Source: Ridgeia piscesae (Eukaryota; Annelida; Polychaeta; Sabellida; Siboglinidae). Taken from it: a stretch of 64,000 bases of DNA. The notes below the pieces were generated by a model. The model searched no databases. It had not been told where the DNA came from and saw only the letters and a list, made by a program, of their open reading frames with translations. This document shows, piece after piece, positions 13,266-26,170 of this stretch. Numbering within the stretch: position 1 is the first letter of the stretch; each line of letters opens with the position of its first letter. Both the position numbers and the translations under genes were made by a program. Location: contig JAODUO010000121.1 of the NCBI GenBank assembly GCA_025642075.2, forward strand, positions 167,501 to 231,500, in the 5' to 3' direction.

Positions 13266-15854
13266 TCTTGTTATCTGGTGTCTCTCCCCACCTTTCTTCG
13301 TTTTCCTCATCATCTGATTTTTCTTAAATATCTCTTAGTGGATCCAGATAATTACACAGCGAAGTCATTCTTGGCTACTGCATGATGGATTCTAATACAG
13401 ACATGGAACATTATTGTTCATGACTCCAAGATTTTGTTATTTCCTGACAAAATAAGGCTCCAATATAGACTGAACTGTGAGGTCTCTAACTGTTCCTGGG
13501 GTAGTTCCTGGGAGGAGGTCCTTTCAAAGACAGTCCAGTTGCAGGTTTTATGGTTTCATGACTGACTTCAACAGTTTTATATCAAAATTCAATATTCTAT
13601 ACAAACACTTCTAATGTGATTGTTTCAAAGTGTAATATCTGTATTTAACTAATCAAACAAAAAAGGCATAGCTGTAGTGCTTTCCTTGGTAAATGTAACT
13701 GTGGATCAAGCTTACAAATTTATGGAGAAAACAGTGTGAACATTAGTTTTCTTGTCTAATGCTCTCCTACCAATGTTGAACACCCCAAACATACAAAATA
13801 AACCCATTTCAATTTAAATTCTTTGACTTTATGGAAAACAAATTGTTGTGTTTCTTCCTGCAGACTTGCATAAAATTGGTAATAAATTTTGCCTGATGTT
13901 TTTATCTCTTTGGTATGTCACCTAGCCTGGGTGAGTATGGTATGTTAAGATTTAAATGATCACACACATATTTAAAGGTTGCAACATTCTCAATTCCACT
14001 ACACCGTGATTATTGCATCTTTACTATCGTGCCATCATTGCCGTACCAAATAAACATGAAAATAAAAGCAGTGAGAATAATTTTGTGACGGAAGTATTGA
14101 AGTGTCCCTCACGAGTCCCATAACAATTGCCCACTGCAGTGCTTTACTGCCTGTCTCCAGCTTACTGCATTCTTAATGCAGTCCTCTCCTAATATCCTGT
14201 TTTTCTGCAATTATGACATTTTCCCACCTGTGTTCTCTCCCCACACCCCATCTTACGAAGCAGCTTCTCCGCAATTTCCTGCCTACATCATCCAGTGTTG
14301 GTATAAAGTTTGCACGAAATTATGGAGTACAATTTAACAACCCAAACGTTGTTAGATCTATGCAGGTGCATGCAGGTAATAGCCACATGGTAAACAAGGG
14401 GTGTAAAACTATGAACAAAAAAAGCATTTATGTAAGACATTACAACATGTCACTACAAGATTGGATGTTAGCAGGAACACAAGGGAAGATGCTTAGTTTA
14501 ATTTTCCAGTTTCCCACATCATAAATGCATCGTAAATGTACACAATGGGATATATAAAACTGCTGTATAAGACCACAATAAAAATAATTATAAGTTACTA
14601 AGTTGCAGATACTGTTATATTAATTACCTACCAAGCTACTAACAATCTCACAGATAGGAAAGTGTTCAATATTTAAACACAATGCCACTTTGCTAATATA
14701 TAATCATCCAAAGTAGTTTTTATGTATTTAGCAATTTAAATAATGATACCAATTAACTATGATATTGACCACTTCCCCATGGCCTTTAACTATCTTCAAC
14801 AAATTACCTCTCCTGAAAATTAACATAGATGGAGAGGAAACAGTAGACATGATTTCCAAAAAACATTACCGATCATTACTAAGAGCGTTTCCAAATTCTT
14901 GGTATGGTTAGTAGTGCATGTGTTTACAGCAGATTTTACTTTTTGATTATTTTGCACACATTTTATGGGTGTAACATTCACATTTCAAACAGACTTTTGA
15001 GCTTATCAATAAACCACCATTTTACACCATCAAATTTATTTGTCTTAGAATTAAGAGCATTATTATTATTAAATATGACAAACAGCTTGTCAGTTTAACA
15101 TTTGCTGCGACTCTCAACCAACTTTCCCAATACTCCACAAAAGTGGCAAAAGACCCAACAAGATGATTTCAAAATGACAGTTTTATGACAGCTGTTCACC
15201 GACTTGGCTTGTGAATAATGTTTGGGTGGGCTTGGGAAGGACACGGTGGCTATATGTTAGGGCGTAACTGAGAGGACATTCTGTGAGTCCCTCTGTCATC
15301 TAAGTCTACCTGGTCTACACTCTACAGCCTCATAAATCTTCAAAACTGCCTGCAAATGTAAATCGGCACCCTCTTTGGACACACAGATGGAGCAGAGGTT
15401 TCTAACGAGACTGCAATACAGCCATCATTCAGTACTGTTTACCATTTTAATCGCTTGTTTACAATTTGTAGTTTCATAAACGTGGCAACAGCCCTCCTGC
15501 AGCTTGGCCGATGCACAGAAATGGGGCACTTGAAAACTGACCAGCTGTGAGATGGCTTAATTAGTGATGGTCATCATTCAAATGACCACCCCTCTGGGAA
15601 GGACCAATAAATCTGCTGACTACTTAGCTGGAACTAACTGGACAGGAAGATCATAGCAGCAGTTAGTTGGTTGAGTCTCTTGATAATTAGGACTGTAAGG
15701 TCATTAAAGGTATACACAACTACTTTCAGACAACATATAATTGTTGTACACATTGCTAAAGAGTCTGTTAATGTACCTGCATCATAAAGATGAGCAGAGG
15801 AAATACCTGATCATACTGACATGTGAAAAACTACACTGTAGGAAGATTTATTTA

Positions 15855-15855
<1 letters not shown>
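13266..15855. other. AT-rich intergenic DNA
   Basis: I see no gene, RNA or mobile element that I can support. An open frame at 14213-14524 has no recognisable domain or splice context. Confidence 0.5.

Positions 15856-15914
<59 letters not shown>
15856..15914. repeat. (TA)n microsatellite
   Basis: An almost pure AT dinucleotide run of about 58 bp. Confidence 0.97.
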
Positions 15915-15917
<3 letters not shown>

Positions 15918-16795
15918 GTTTGTTTATATACAACATAACTTGTATATTTTATACACACTTATTATGACCAAAATGAGTATTATCAAGACTAATAAATTAA
16001 ACTTAAATTTATAGATATGATGCCCATTCTGATAGATACAATGCTTAAAAACACCTGTGCATTAGAATAAATATACCTAATTAATAAAGCCAAAACAGGC
16101 TTAAAATTAGAAAGTTACATTTGTAAAAAAGACTCCTCGCAAAACTAGGACTAAGTACAGTTGATTCATTGAAGTCCCAGATGAATGGGTAACCTTCATA
16201 TAAAACAAGAACTTAAGACTGATTGCTTTCAACGTAGATATTTACCTGGTGTCAATGGCACATTTTAAAACTTCAGTAATAACAGACACATTTATCTTCT
16301 TACCTGGCTGATTTTCCAAGTGGAAATCATCCGAAAATTCCCTTCTCACCACATGAATCGTCACATCTCTGGTAGGCGTGTAACAGATTCTCTAGTTTAT
16401 CACGCTCGAGTTACATTACAAACCTCTCCGCTCCTTGTCACCCTCCTCTGCACAAAGAATGAATCTAAATGGGATTTGTCATGTGCAATCTGAGCAGTTT
16501 TTCACCCGAGCACGTCTGCAAGTGTTGATTAGGTTACAGTGGACCCAAGTTGGTCGCCGTGGCAACACAAATGGAGACTTCAATCTTGCGTGGAAATGAT
16601 ATCTACACAGGCTTGTGCTGTCAGATTTTGACACTGTCGTTCAGCCTTGAACATCTGGGAAATGGATCAGTCTTGGAAAAAGTGTCACGTAATCATCTTG
16701 TCACTTGTCAACCGCAGATGTATGACTAGTCATAAAGTTTTACTTGAACCCAGAATGTAGTGCACATATGGCAGGTGGTAAGAGAAGACAGTGAG

Positions 16796-16871
16796 TGGGT
16801 GGGTGGGTGGGTGGGTGGGTGTGTGTGTGTGAGTGTGTGAGTTTGTGTGTGTGTGTGTTTGGTGTGTGTGT

Positions 16872-16949
<78 letters not shown>

Positions 16950-17028
16950 TGTATGCATGTGTGTGTGTGTGTGCATGTGTGCATGTGTGTGTGTGTGTGT
17001 GCATGCATGCATGCGTGTGCGTGTGAGC
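16796..17028. repeat. Compound (GGGT)n/(GT)n/(GCAT)n microsatellite
   Basis: A gtgggtgg block grades into a long GT run and then into tgcatgtg and gcatgcat blocks. Cys-Val and His-Thr frames across it are artefacts. Confidence 0.97.
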
Positions 17029-17033
17029 AGAAA

Positions 17034-17460
17034 GGAATGAAGGACAAATAATGAGTAATGGAAGAGTGGAAGTGTGGGTAAGACTGGGAGAAAGGAAGAG
17101 AATGGGGTAGAAGGAATGATACAGGTGAAAGTGAGAGAGGAAGGAAGCGAGGGAGAAAGGTAGGGAGAGGGATGAAAGGAAAGAGTGATTGAGGGAGGTG
17201 GGAAGGATGTGTAAGGGAGATTTAGAGGGAGTGAGGGGTGGATGAAGTGAGGAGGCAGAGGGAGGGAGGTAGAGGGAGGAAAGTTGAGAGAGGGAGGGTG
17301 AGGCAATTGAGGGAGTATGAAGAGAGGGACAGAGGGAGGGAGGTAGAGGGCAGGCAAAGGTTGAGAGTAAGGGATTGATGGATGGAAGAAGGGACAGACT
17401 TAAGAAGGGACAGAGGGAGGGAAGGAAGAAGTGATGATTTGGCAGAGAGAAGGATACAGA
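17034..17460 (+). repeat. Polypurine tract, about 420 bp
   Basis: Nearly all bases are A or G, in gggagggagg and gaaggaag patterns with occasional T. It lies directly between the GT array and the GGAT array. Confidence 0.85.
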
Positions 17461-17466
17461 GACAGC

Positions 17467-17570
17467 AATGGATGGATGGATGGATGGATGGATGGATGGA
17501 TGAGATGGATGGATGGATGGATGGATGGATGGATGGATGGATGGATGGATGGATGGATGGATGGATGGAA
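17467..17570 (+). repeat. (GGAT)n tetranucleotide array
   Basis: About 25 copies of gatg with one interruption (gagatgg near 17500). Confidence 0.97.
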
Positions 17571-18850
17571 GAAGGGAGGAAAGGAGAGAATGAAGGAAGA
17601 CTGGAGACAACAGTCTTCAGATGGTGGTCATATCATATGACATTTCTTCCCAGAGAATGCAAATCCATAGAGCTGTCGTGACAACCAAGATATTTGTATA
17701 AATTGTGTGAACAAAAAGTGACCTAGAATGAGACAAGAGATGTCAGGTAAGTCTTGATGCAGGAGCCAGCAGCGAGTGTAAATACCACACCATATTTCAG
17801 TTGCTTAGATCAGAGTGTTTGATTCGATATACAAATATATATTTGACATGAAGCTGATGGAGACAACTTTGTTGTGGCCGTTGACAGCATAGCATCCATA
17901 CAGAAACATGAAGAAAATGTGGTAAAGATTGTGTCAATGATATATCTTTAAAGAACCAGGAGGGCTCAGCTCCGTGTATGTTGTTACTGAACCTGCTATG
18001 CACTAAAACAGCATGTAAAAGTATTATGTCCATTCATCGTTGACTAATGGGGTGTCATAGTATTAAAAAAGAAGATGCACAGCCTGGCAAATTGGCTTTA
18101 ACAGCATTAAAATAATGGTAGAAATCTGAAAATTATGCCTGCAGAATGTTCAAATTGTAGCCAAAATATTCAGTTTGTAAACAATCATGACTGACATTTA
18201 CTGAACAGCCAACCTTCCTACCTACTGGACATGAACTTGTTTAGAGTATAATGGCTCCAACAACTTTCCTCCTAATAATTACCTCCTTGGCCCTAGAGAC
18301 AGACATCACTTGAAGTTACAGAAACTTGGCAACTCATTTCCACTACCATCACTAATGAACCTTCAGTCAATTAATAATAACAAAATTGTATTTAACATGG
18401 GGGATATTGCAGGAAATTTAGCAGATGCAAGAAGTTTTAACCTTACCTTGCCAACAAGCCACCCTCCAGCTCCGACACCTGCCTGTAATGACTTGTACGG
18501 CAATTACCCGTGGACCAAGTCTCACATTCCCCATGTTTAAAACAGTGTGAAACCTGCCACCACAACTTAGCGTGAACTCCTTTCAGTGGACCCGGAGCGA
18601 AACATGAACAAGAGAAAGAACATAGCAGAAGTGATCCGCATTCGGAAAAGCTCGCTTAGCGTGCATAATGAATTAAGACTAATGAAATAAGCCCCCAGGT
18701 GTCGACAGGGTGAAATGTGAGTGTAGGGCAAGGCAAACACGTTTCCTTTTCTTCCCGCAACAAAAACTATGACTGGATAAAATGATTAAATGCATAACAA
18801 CTGTATCAATCTATGTGCATTTTGTGTCAGAGTCATACTTATAAGTAGAT
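17571..18850. other. Unannotated intergenic stretch
   Basis: Mixed AT-rich sequence. Open frames at 17797-18033 (minus) and 18310-18540 (plus) show no known motif or family resemblance. Confidence 0.4.
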
Positions 18851-19340
18851 ATCACACAGATATCACAGCTTAAATACCATATATCTCATGACTATACATC
18901 GACTTCACATACCATATATCACTTCACTCTACACCCATTTTATATACCATAAATCACATGACTCTACATTCACTTTACACACAACATGTCACATGACTCT
19001 ACATCCACTTTACACACAACATATCACATGACTCTACATCCACGTTACACACCATGTGTAAAGTGGGTATGGAGTCATGAAATGTCACCACATATCACAT
19101 GACTCTATATCCACTTTACACACCATTTATCACATGACTCTACATCCACTTTACACACCATTTATCACAAAACTCTACATCTACTTTACAAACCGTATAT
19201 CATATGATTCTACATCCATGTTCACACAGTGAATCACATGACCCAAGCTATCCCTCTGTTCACCTCATACCATATGGCACATGACACTATGACACTGTGC
19301 CCACTTTACACATCACAGCATGTATCTCATGACCAAATGC
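18850..19340 (+). repeat. Degenerate tandem repeat, about 35 bp
   Basis: Recurrent catatatcacatgactct followed by acatccactttacacac, with drift at both ends. A reversed fragment (gtgtaaagtgggtatggagtc, about 19055-19075) sits inside, so part of the array has been inverted. Confidence 0.8.
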
Positions 19341-20399
19341 CCATACATACAACATATATTATAATACCCTTCTCATGACCTCAACTCATGACAAAAAACT
19401 ACAACCGAATAAAATGTTTAATGTATAATAACTTTATCGAGTTCCGTGTGAATCATATCTATGGACATTCTACCCTTCCGTTTCACATGACATGTCACAC
19501 AAATAACTTATGTGCATAAACATGGTACTGTATTACAAATCCATGACACAACAAAATGCAATCTTTGCGTTTTAAATATCCACCCCATAAAAACACTTTT
19601 AAATAATGTAAAAATGTATCAAACTGACCTCACATTTTTTTTAGTTTAACCTTATATGGGTTTCGAACATTGTAGAACCAAGTATTTCATTGGCGAGAAG
19701 AACTTTATCATGTTTCATGATGCTATAAGACAAAGTGTCTTGTTGGGTTTTAAAACTGATTCATAACCTTGTAAAATATATTAAGTACATGTATGTCACA
19801 GACTAGTTTTAAAAACTACATACATAGCTAGCTATAACCAGAACTTGACAAAGCCTGTCAAGCACTTGGTCCATTGGCAAGGTAAATTGGCCACAGATAA
19901 ACAAACTGTGTTACCAGCACATTGACTGTAACACATTACATCAATCAGTACGGAAAGATCAATATTTGGAGGAGCTGAGAGAAAAACGAAGGTCAAGGGG
20001 CAGTCATTTGTAGCTGTAGGTCAGGACACTTAAGAGTTGAGTTCAGAGAAGAAACACTTAAGATCCTATCTCTACCCCACACAATGGTTTCACTGTTGTG
20101 TGATAAATTGGCCAATTGAGACTGAAGCTATTAAATACGGATCAAGTTGAGAGACTCAAAAACATGACTACCTCGGTAGCCACAAACGTCCTGACTTGTA
20201 TGGTGGGTACTCAGGGGACGGCGACAAAGCACCTACAATAACCTCCCCCTGTAGACACCCTGGTGTTCATGACACATGACACCTGACATCTAAGCTACCC
20301 TGCCCCCTGACATTTGTGTTAGCCTGCTCCCTGATGTAAATATTATATGCTACATGCTGCATGACTTGTATGATAGCAAGCCACCTGACATCTACGACA

Positions 20400-21835
20400 T
20401 GCTGTTTCTGACATCCAAGAAACGCTCTCCCTCACATCCAGGCAATCCTTTCACCTAAGAAACCCTCTCACCTGACATGCAAGAAACCCTTTCACCTGAC
20501 ATCAAAGAAACCTTTTGATCTGACATCCAAGAAACCTTCCCATATGACATCCAAGAAACCCTCTCCCTCACATGCAAGAAATCCTTTCACCTTGCATCAA
20601 AGAAACCCCTAGACTCACCTGACATCCAAGTAATCCTCTCACCCAGCATCGAAGAAACCCTTTGACCTGACATCCAAGAAACCCCCTCACCTGACATCCA
20701 AGAAACCTACTCACCTGACACCCAAGAAACCTTCTCACCTGACACCCAAGAAACCCTCTCACCTGACATCCAAGAAAGCCACTCACATGATATCAAAAAA
20801 ACTCTCACCTGATATCCAAAATACTTCTCACCTGACACCCAAGAGACCCTCTCACCTGACATAAAAAAACCTCTCACCTGACATCCAAGAAACCCTCTCC
20901 CTCACATCTAAGAAATCCTTTCACCTTGCATCCAAGAAACCCTTAGACATCACCAGACATCCAATAAACCCTCTCACCTGACATCCAAGAAAACCACTCA
21001 CCTAATACATAATAAACCATCTCACCTGACACATAAGAAACCATCTCACCTGACATCCAAGAAACTGTCTCATCTTACATCCAACCCACTCACCTGACAT
21101 CCATAAAATCCCTCTCACCTGATATCCAAGAAACCATCTCCCTCACATCCAAGAAATCCTTTCACCTTGCATCCAAGAAACCCTTAGACTCACCAGACAT
21201 CCAAGAAATCCTCTCACCTAGCATCCAAGAAACCCTCTCACCTGACATCCAAGAAACCCACTCACCTAACACATAAGAAACCATCTCACCTGACATCCAA
21301 GAAACCCTCTCATCTGACATCCAACCCACTCACCTGACATCCATAAAAACCCTCTCACCTGATATCCAAGAAACCCTCTCCCTCACATCCAAGAAATCCT
21401 TTCACCCTTCATCCAAGAAACCCTTAGACTCGCCAGACATCCAAGAAATCCTCTCATATGGCATCCAAGAAACCCTCTCACCTGACATCCAAGAAACCCA
21501 TTCACCTGACACATAAGAAACCATCTCACCTGACATCCAAGAAACCCTCCCATCTGACATCCAACCCACTCACCTGACATCCACAAAAACCCTCTCACCT
21601 GATATCCAAGAAACCCTCTCCCTCACATCCAAGAAAACTTAGACTCGCCAGACATCCAAGAAACCATCTCACTTGACATCCAAGAAACCATCTCACTTGA
21701 CATCCAAGAAACCCTCTCATCTGACATCCAACCCACTTACCTGACATCCATAAAACCCCTCTCACCTGATATCCAAGAAACCCTCTCACCCGACAGCCAA
21801 GAAACCCTCTCAAGTCTCACTTGACATCTAAGACA
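20400..21835 (+). repeat. 24-bp minisatellite with 240-bp higher-order period
   Basis: The unit is about ctcacctgacatccaagaaa plus four bases (24 bp, eight codons, hence periodic minus-strand frames reading GFLGCQVR). From about 20870 ten units recur as a 240-bp block: the marker cacctgatatccaag recurs near 21117, 21357 and 21597. Confidence 0.93.
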
Positions 21836-22106
21836 CCGAAATGTAATAAATAACTAAATTCACCATGACTTCAATACAATTGAACCGTGTACACACATAA
21901 CTCCTCCATAACAACATAACTGCTGCCACAAGTTGAGTTTGTTTACTTACCCAATAATCCTCCCAAGTAAATATCACCAGACCAAAACAACAATCGCTGT
22001 GGCATCGGGGAACGACATAAAATCAACCACTTGTGACTGACTGACACCTGTGATTACGTGCTCGAGGCAATTAATTAATCTTTCATCTGGCAAGCAGGAC
22101 ACATAC

Positions 22107-22640
22107 CTGGATGCAGTCTTCTCAGTGCCGGGCAACCTCACAACTACGTGCTGGTCCAACGACAGCGTGTTATGCTTGTCCTGAGGTGTCCTTTGCGATT
22201 ACCTCGGATTCCGTCAAGGAAGTTACCAGTGTCAGTACGCGCACGTGCGTGTGTGGTTAATCAACAGACATGCATCGTTCGGTCGGTTGGTTCAGTTCGA
22301 TCGACACAGCACGCCGCACAGCCCCGGGCTGATGTGAACACAGCACGGTGACTCAAGAGATGCTGATGGTCGGATCGGTGAATGGACGCATCACTGTCAA
22401 TCACACGCCGTCGTCAGCGCCACCACAACCAGCCTTGTCAGCATACGCACTCGCACAAAAACAGCTTCCCCTTTCCCTTTAATTCAATCGGCGCTGCACA
22501 ACAGCGTAATGTGGCGGGGTGGCCAAGCGCAGCAAACTTTATTGTTCGATCGTCGTCGCCCAACACCGCACCGCAGTGTCGAGAGCAAATCAGGCGTCGC
22601 AAATTGTCCCTCATCAGCAATCAGCCGGTCTGAACAGGAA
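22107..22640. promoter_or_regulatory. CpG-dense segment, candidate promoter/first exon
   Basis: CpG is clearly denser than in surrounding DNA (gttcggtcgg, acgcgcacgtgcg, cacgccgtcgtc). On the minus strand a strong donor, CATCCAG|GTATGT, ends a possible untranslated first exon at 22107. The open frames in this segment have no recognised domains. The partner gene is not in view. Confidence 0.35.
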
Positions 22641-22808
22641 AAATGCAAGTCTTATTGAGGTAATGAGGACTAGGAGGTAGTTCGCCTTCTGGTTGACAAA
22701 CACCCAGGGCGAACGGAGCCAACTATGAATATATAAACTGGAAAATTATATGTCTGGTGGTGTGATATGTTATAGAAATTGTTACTTCAATTGTTATGTC
22801 ATATAAAC

Positions 22809-22809
<1 letters not shown>

Positions 22810-22844
<35 letters not shown>
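22810..22844. repeat. (TA)n microsatellite
   Basis: A pure TA run, followed shortly by a 20-bp GT run at about 22868-22888. Confidence 0.95.
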
Positions 22845-22846
<2 letters not shown>

Positions 22847-23079
22847 CAGTGCATATATGTGTATGCATGTGTGTGTGTGTGTGTGTGTTTGTGTTAGGGC
22901 ATTTGTATGTGTGAAATGGCATATCTAGGATTGCAGACACGGAGAGCCAAGTTTAGTGACTAATTAGTTTTCCTTATTAAAATGTAGTGGTGCAAGAAGT
23001 TAGGTAGATATAATTTTATAAACAGCTGCCAAATATAGCATGGCCCAATTAGTGGTTCACCCATATATGGGTTTGCATG

Positions 23080-23088
23080 TTTGTGTGT

Positions 23089-23138
<50 letters not shown>

Positions 23139-23143
23139 TGTTG

Positions 23144-23232
<89 letters not shown>

Positions 23233-23242
23233 TGTGTCACCA
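23080..23242 (+). repeat. (GT)n microsatellite
   Basis: About 160 bp of GT with tttgtgttgttg interruptions. Confidence 0.97.
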
Positions 23243-23288
23243 TGAGTTGAGTGTCTGCTGTGTGTAGATATGTGTATATGTATGTTCA

Positions 23289-23290
<2 letters not shown>

Positions 23291-23322
<32 letters not shown>
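23291..23322. repeat. (TA)n microsatellite
   Basis: A pure AT run about 50 bp after the GT array. Confidence 0.93.
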
Positions 23323-23324
<2 letters not shown>

Positions 23325-23837
23325 ACATACATTATATAAACAGTTTACCTTCACACGCACACCGACGGCCTGCTTGGCCCAGAGTCTGTGTTTACATACA
23401 TTCCAACCAGCACTCTGTGCCCAATTATTACTCAAGGAGACCCTCTTGAGAGAAAGCCCCCCCTACCGTTTTCTTGTTACAATCACTAACATTTCATTAA
23501 TTAAATACATCCACCCAACCATGAAACACCAACAGGTGCCAATTAATTAGGCCTGCTACTCTTTATGATACCCAACCAGCCTGCCAACAGATTGTGGCCT
23601 TCCCTTTCATATATCTGCCACCAATATGTCCAGTGAATGGTCAAACACCTCAGTTGCACACTTCTTGTGGCTTCTGTCAGTGGTTACATGTTTACAATAC
23701 TACAGTCTTACTGTCGCCAGCGTTAGACTGCCTTAAGTGTCCCCATAGTGACAGGTTGCCTGTGAATGGCACTCCACTCCAGTGCTGTCTATAACCCCTG
23801 GCTGATGCAGTGTGTGTACTGTTTGTTCGTGTTAGGC

Positions 23838-23840
23838 AGG

Positions 23841-23908
<68 letters not shown>

Positions 23909-23910
23909 AT
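23838..23910 (+). repeat. (GT)n microsatellite
   Basis: A pure GT run of about 70 bp passing into gcatgcacgtgcgggcatgc. Confidence 0.97.
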
Positions 23911-24104
23911 GCACGTGCGGGCATGCATGTGTGTTTGTGTGTCAGTTGCATGTTCATATGGGATAAGTTCTGAATGTCTACTTTTTGTTCACATCAGGAA
24001 GGTTGTGTAGGTAAAACAAACTAGGTATGTTGCTTGTTCACATGACAGGTTCTATTGCAGTCTGTCTGTTTACTTGTGTCAGCCAGGTTCTGTGCGTATG
24101 TGTG

Positions 24105-24360
24105 TGTCTATTGCATGTTCATATAAGACAGGTTGTTTGTTTATATCAGGCAGATTCTATGTGTGTATTGCATGTTCATATAAGACAGGTTGTTTGTTTA
24201 TATCAGGCAGATTCTATGTGTGTATTGCATGTTCATATAAGACAGGTTGTTTGTTTATATCAGGCAGATTCTATGTGTGTATTGCATGTTCATATAAGAC
24301 AGGTTGTTTGTTTATATCAGGCAGATTCTATGTGTCTGTTGCATGTTCATATGAGACAGG
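24105..24360 (+). repeat. 57-bp minisatellite, 4-5 copies
   Basis: The unit contains attgcatgttcatataagac and aggttgtttgtttatatcag. It is 19 codons long, so all frames stay open. Flanking decayed copies (ttcatatgagacaggttctg and similar) extend to about 24620 and back to about 23945. Confidence 0.95.
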
Positions 24361-24619
24361 TTCTGCATGTGTTTACACTTTGTTCATATGAAGCAGGTCC
24401 TGTGTATGTCTACTAGATGTTTGACTGAGTCCTCTGTGTCTTGTCATTCGTATTAGGCAGGTTCTGTGTATTTACAGCTTTTTCAAATTATGCAGGTTCT
24501 GGATGTATAATGCCATATATGATTGTGTTCGAATCAGAGAGGTCCTATGTATGCACACTGCTTGTTTGCATCAGAAAGGATCTGAGTGTCTACTGCTCGT
24601 TATAACAAACAGGTTCTCT

Positions 24620-26040
24620 ACATAAAATTGTCTAATGTGTCTCCATACACGTCTGTCCAGTCATATCAGACAAGTTTGAGTATGGAAACAGCCATGGTGC
24701 TTTGGAACCTGACTTTACCAGGTCAACACCTCGGAGAAAGCCTGGTTTATGAGACAAGTTACCATAGCTTCTGTTGTTACGGTTGCTGTGCTACTAGCAG
24801 ATGTCCTGAAGCTTCTGGCTCTCCAGTTCATTGTTGCTGTTCTATTACAAAGCAGTTGTGGTGCACCGTGGCCTTGTGTGGTTAGATTATTACTCTCAGT
24901 ACAGGCAATCCAGGTCCAAATCCTCTTAATACCATTTCAACACTAGGATACTCCATTACATGTCGTTTCAGTTCGATCGGCTTTAAGAACGAGTCTTATT
25001 TGTGTAGTAATAGTGCCATGGCTGAATATTACCCAGACGTTGCAGTAGTGTTTGAAAGAACAGATCTATTTGCAAAATGCACCAAGCAAGAATAAAGAAA
25101 GATTAGTGAAGGAAGCACATTAAATCAATCTACATAAGCAGCTACGTTGTGTGTCAGCCGTCAAGCATCTACACAAAGCACTTTATGCACCATAAGTGTG
25201 TCAACTGAAGAAACCACAGAAAAAACGTGAAGATTAAAAACAAATAAACCATCGTGTGAATCACAGAGTTTGCACCTGAAATGTGTAAAATCGACATCCA
25301 GTGATTCAGCGAACGAGAATCAGTTCGGTGCATATAAATAATACATAAATTTGTCTGGTTTTTCTCCAAGTTCACCATGCTGTGCAGCCATGATTCACTG
25401 GTTTTACGAGTGCGATTATATAAGAACGTCCTGATGAAAGTGACACGGTTCTGTACCTCCCCAAACCCTACTTGTGTGGCCAAGTCTGATAAATATTAAA
25501 TGCTATCCTTGCATCCCCCACGAGTTGTGATCTACTGAGATGTGGCACGCCATTGTAGCTGTCTGCACGAACGCACAAAATCAACACAGGTAATTCATCA
25601 CAATTTCACAACAATGAATGAACTGAGGGTGCCCCTAACAATGACCAAGTCTACGTCAATCATAGACCTCATGTTTTAATATACTGCCTTTGTGTTTCAT
25701 ACGTCCGCATTATGCTATTTCAATATTGTGGAAATTAAATTTGACGTAATTTTTAAAAATAGTATATACAGCTGGGAGGGAGATAGAAACCACAAACAGC
25801 AAGTCCCACAATGGCTACTTCAGTCTAAAAAGGTAATAAAGACAAGTTCATACATAGTGCAGTATCCAGTCTTTATGAGACTCCTCACAGCGTTTTATAG
25901 TTTCCTCTCTGGCTGACCTGTTCAACTGAACATTGTCTCAACTTCTCTGGGAAACATTCAGCCACATTGCAATTAATCAGCAAACACTATTCAAATACAA
26001 ATATCCACCAATGTATATAGGCAAGTATTCATTCATACAG
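24620..26040. other. Unannotated intergenic stretch
   Basis: No gene supported. Hydrophobic frames at 24586-24946 and 25169-25483 have no family resemblance and no convincing splice structure. Confidence 0.4.
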
Positions 26041-26044
26041 ATAA

Positions 26045-26170
26045 GTGAACTGTAACATGTAGAGCATATGGACTTGCCCAAGGTTCGACACGAAACACAG
26101 ACATAAAACCTGGGTTCCCTCAATTTAGGGTCCAAAGCTCTATAGCCATTGTGCCACTGCTCTCCATATT
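26045..26170 (-). mobile_element. tRNA-derived SINE resembling MIR/CORE-SINEs
   Basis: On the minus strand a tRNA-like head (A-box-like GTGGCACAATGG, a degenerate B-box region around GAACCCAGG) is followed by ACCTTGGGCAAGTCC. Order and spacing match the MIR/CORE-SINE layout, in which the tRNA head is followed by a core ending in a CCTTGGGCAAG motif. The copy is old and no target duplication was identified. Confidence 0.6.

Noticed and set aside
6531..13313. Long minus-strand open frames with REP-GGRTVQE-type repeats
   Set aside because: They follow from a 50-bp repeat without stops; all three frames are open, variant units shift the frame freely and there is no splice or start context.
16726..17610. 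294-residue minus-strand open frame rich in Ser-Leu, His-Thr and Ile-His-Pro-Ser
   Set aside because: It is a translation of GT, polypurine and GGAT simple repeats.
20568..21813. GFLGCQVR-repeat frames as a repetitive secreted protein
   Set aside because: Periodicity comes from the 24-bp satellite; frames are broken by stops and lack a signal peptide or splice structure.
22148..22633. Plus-strand frames in the CpG-dense segment as coding exons
   Set aside because: Composition opens frames by lowering stop frequency; no domain or conserved motif seen. Kept only as a possible promoter.
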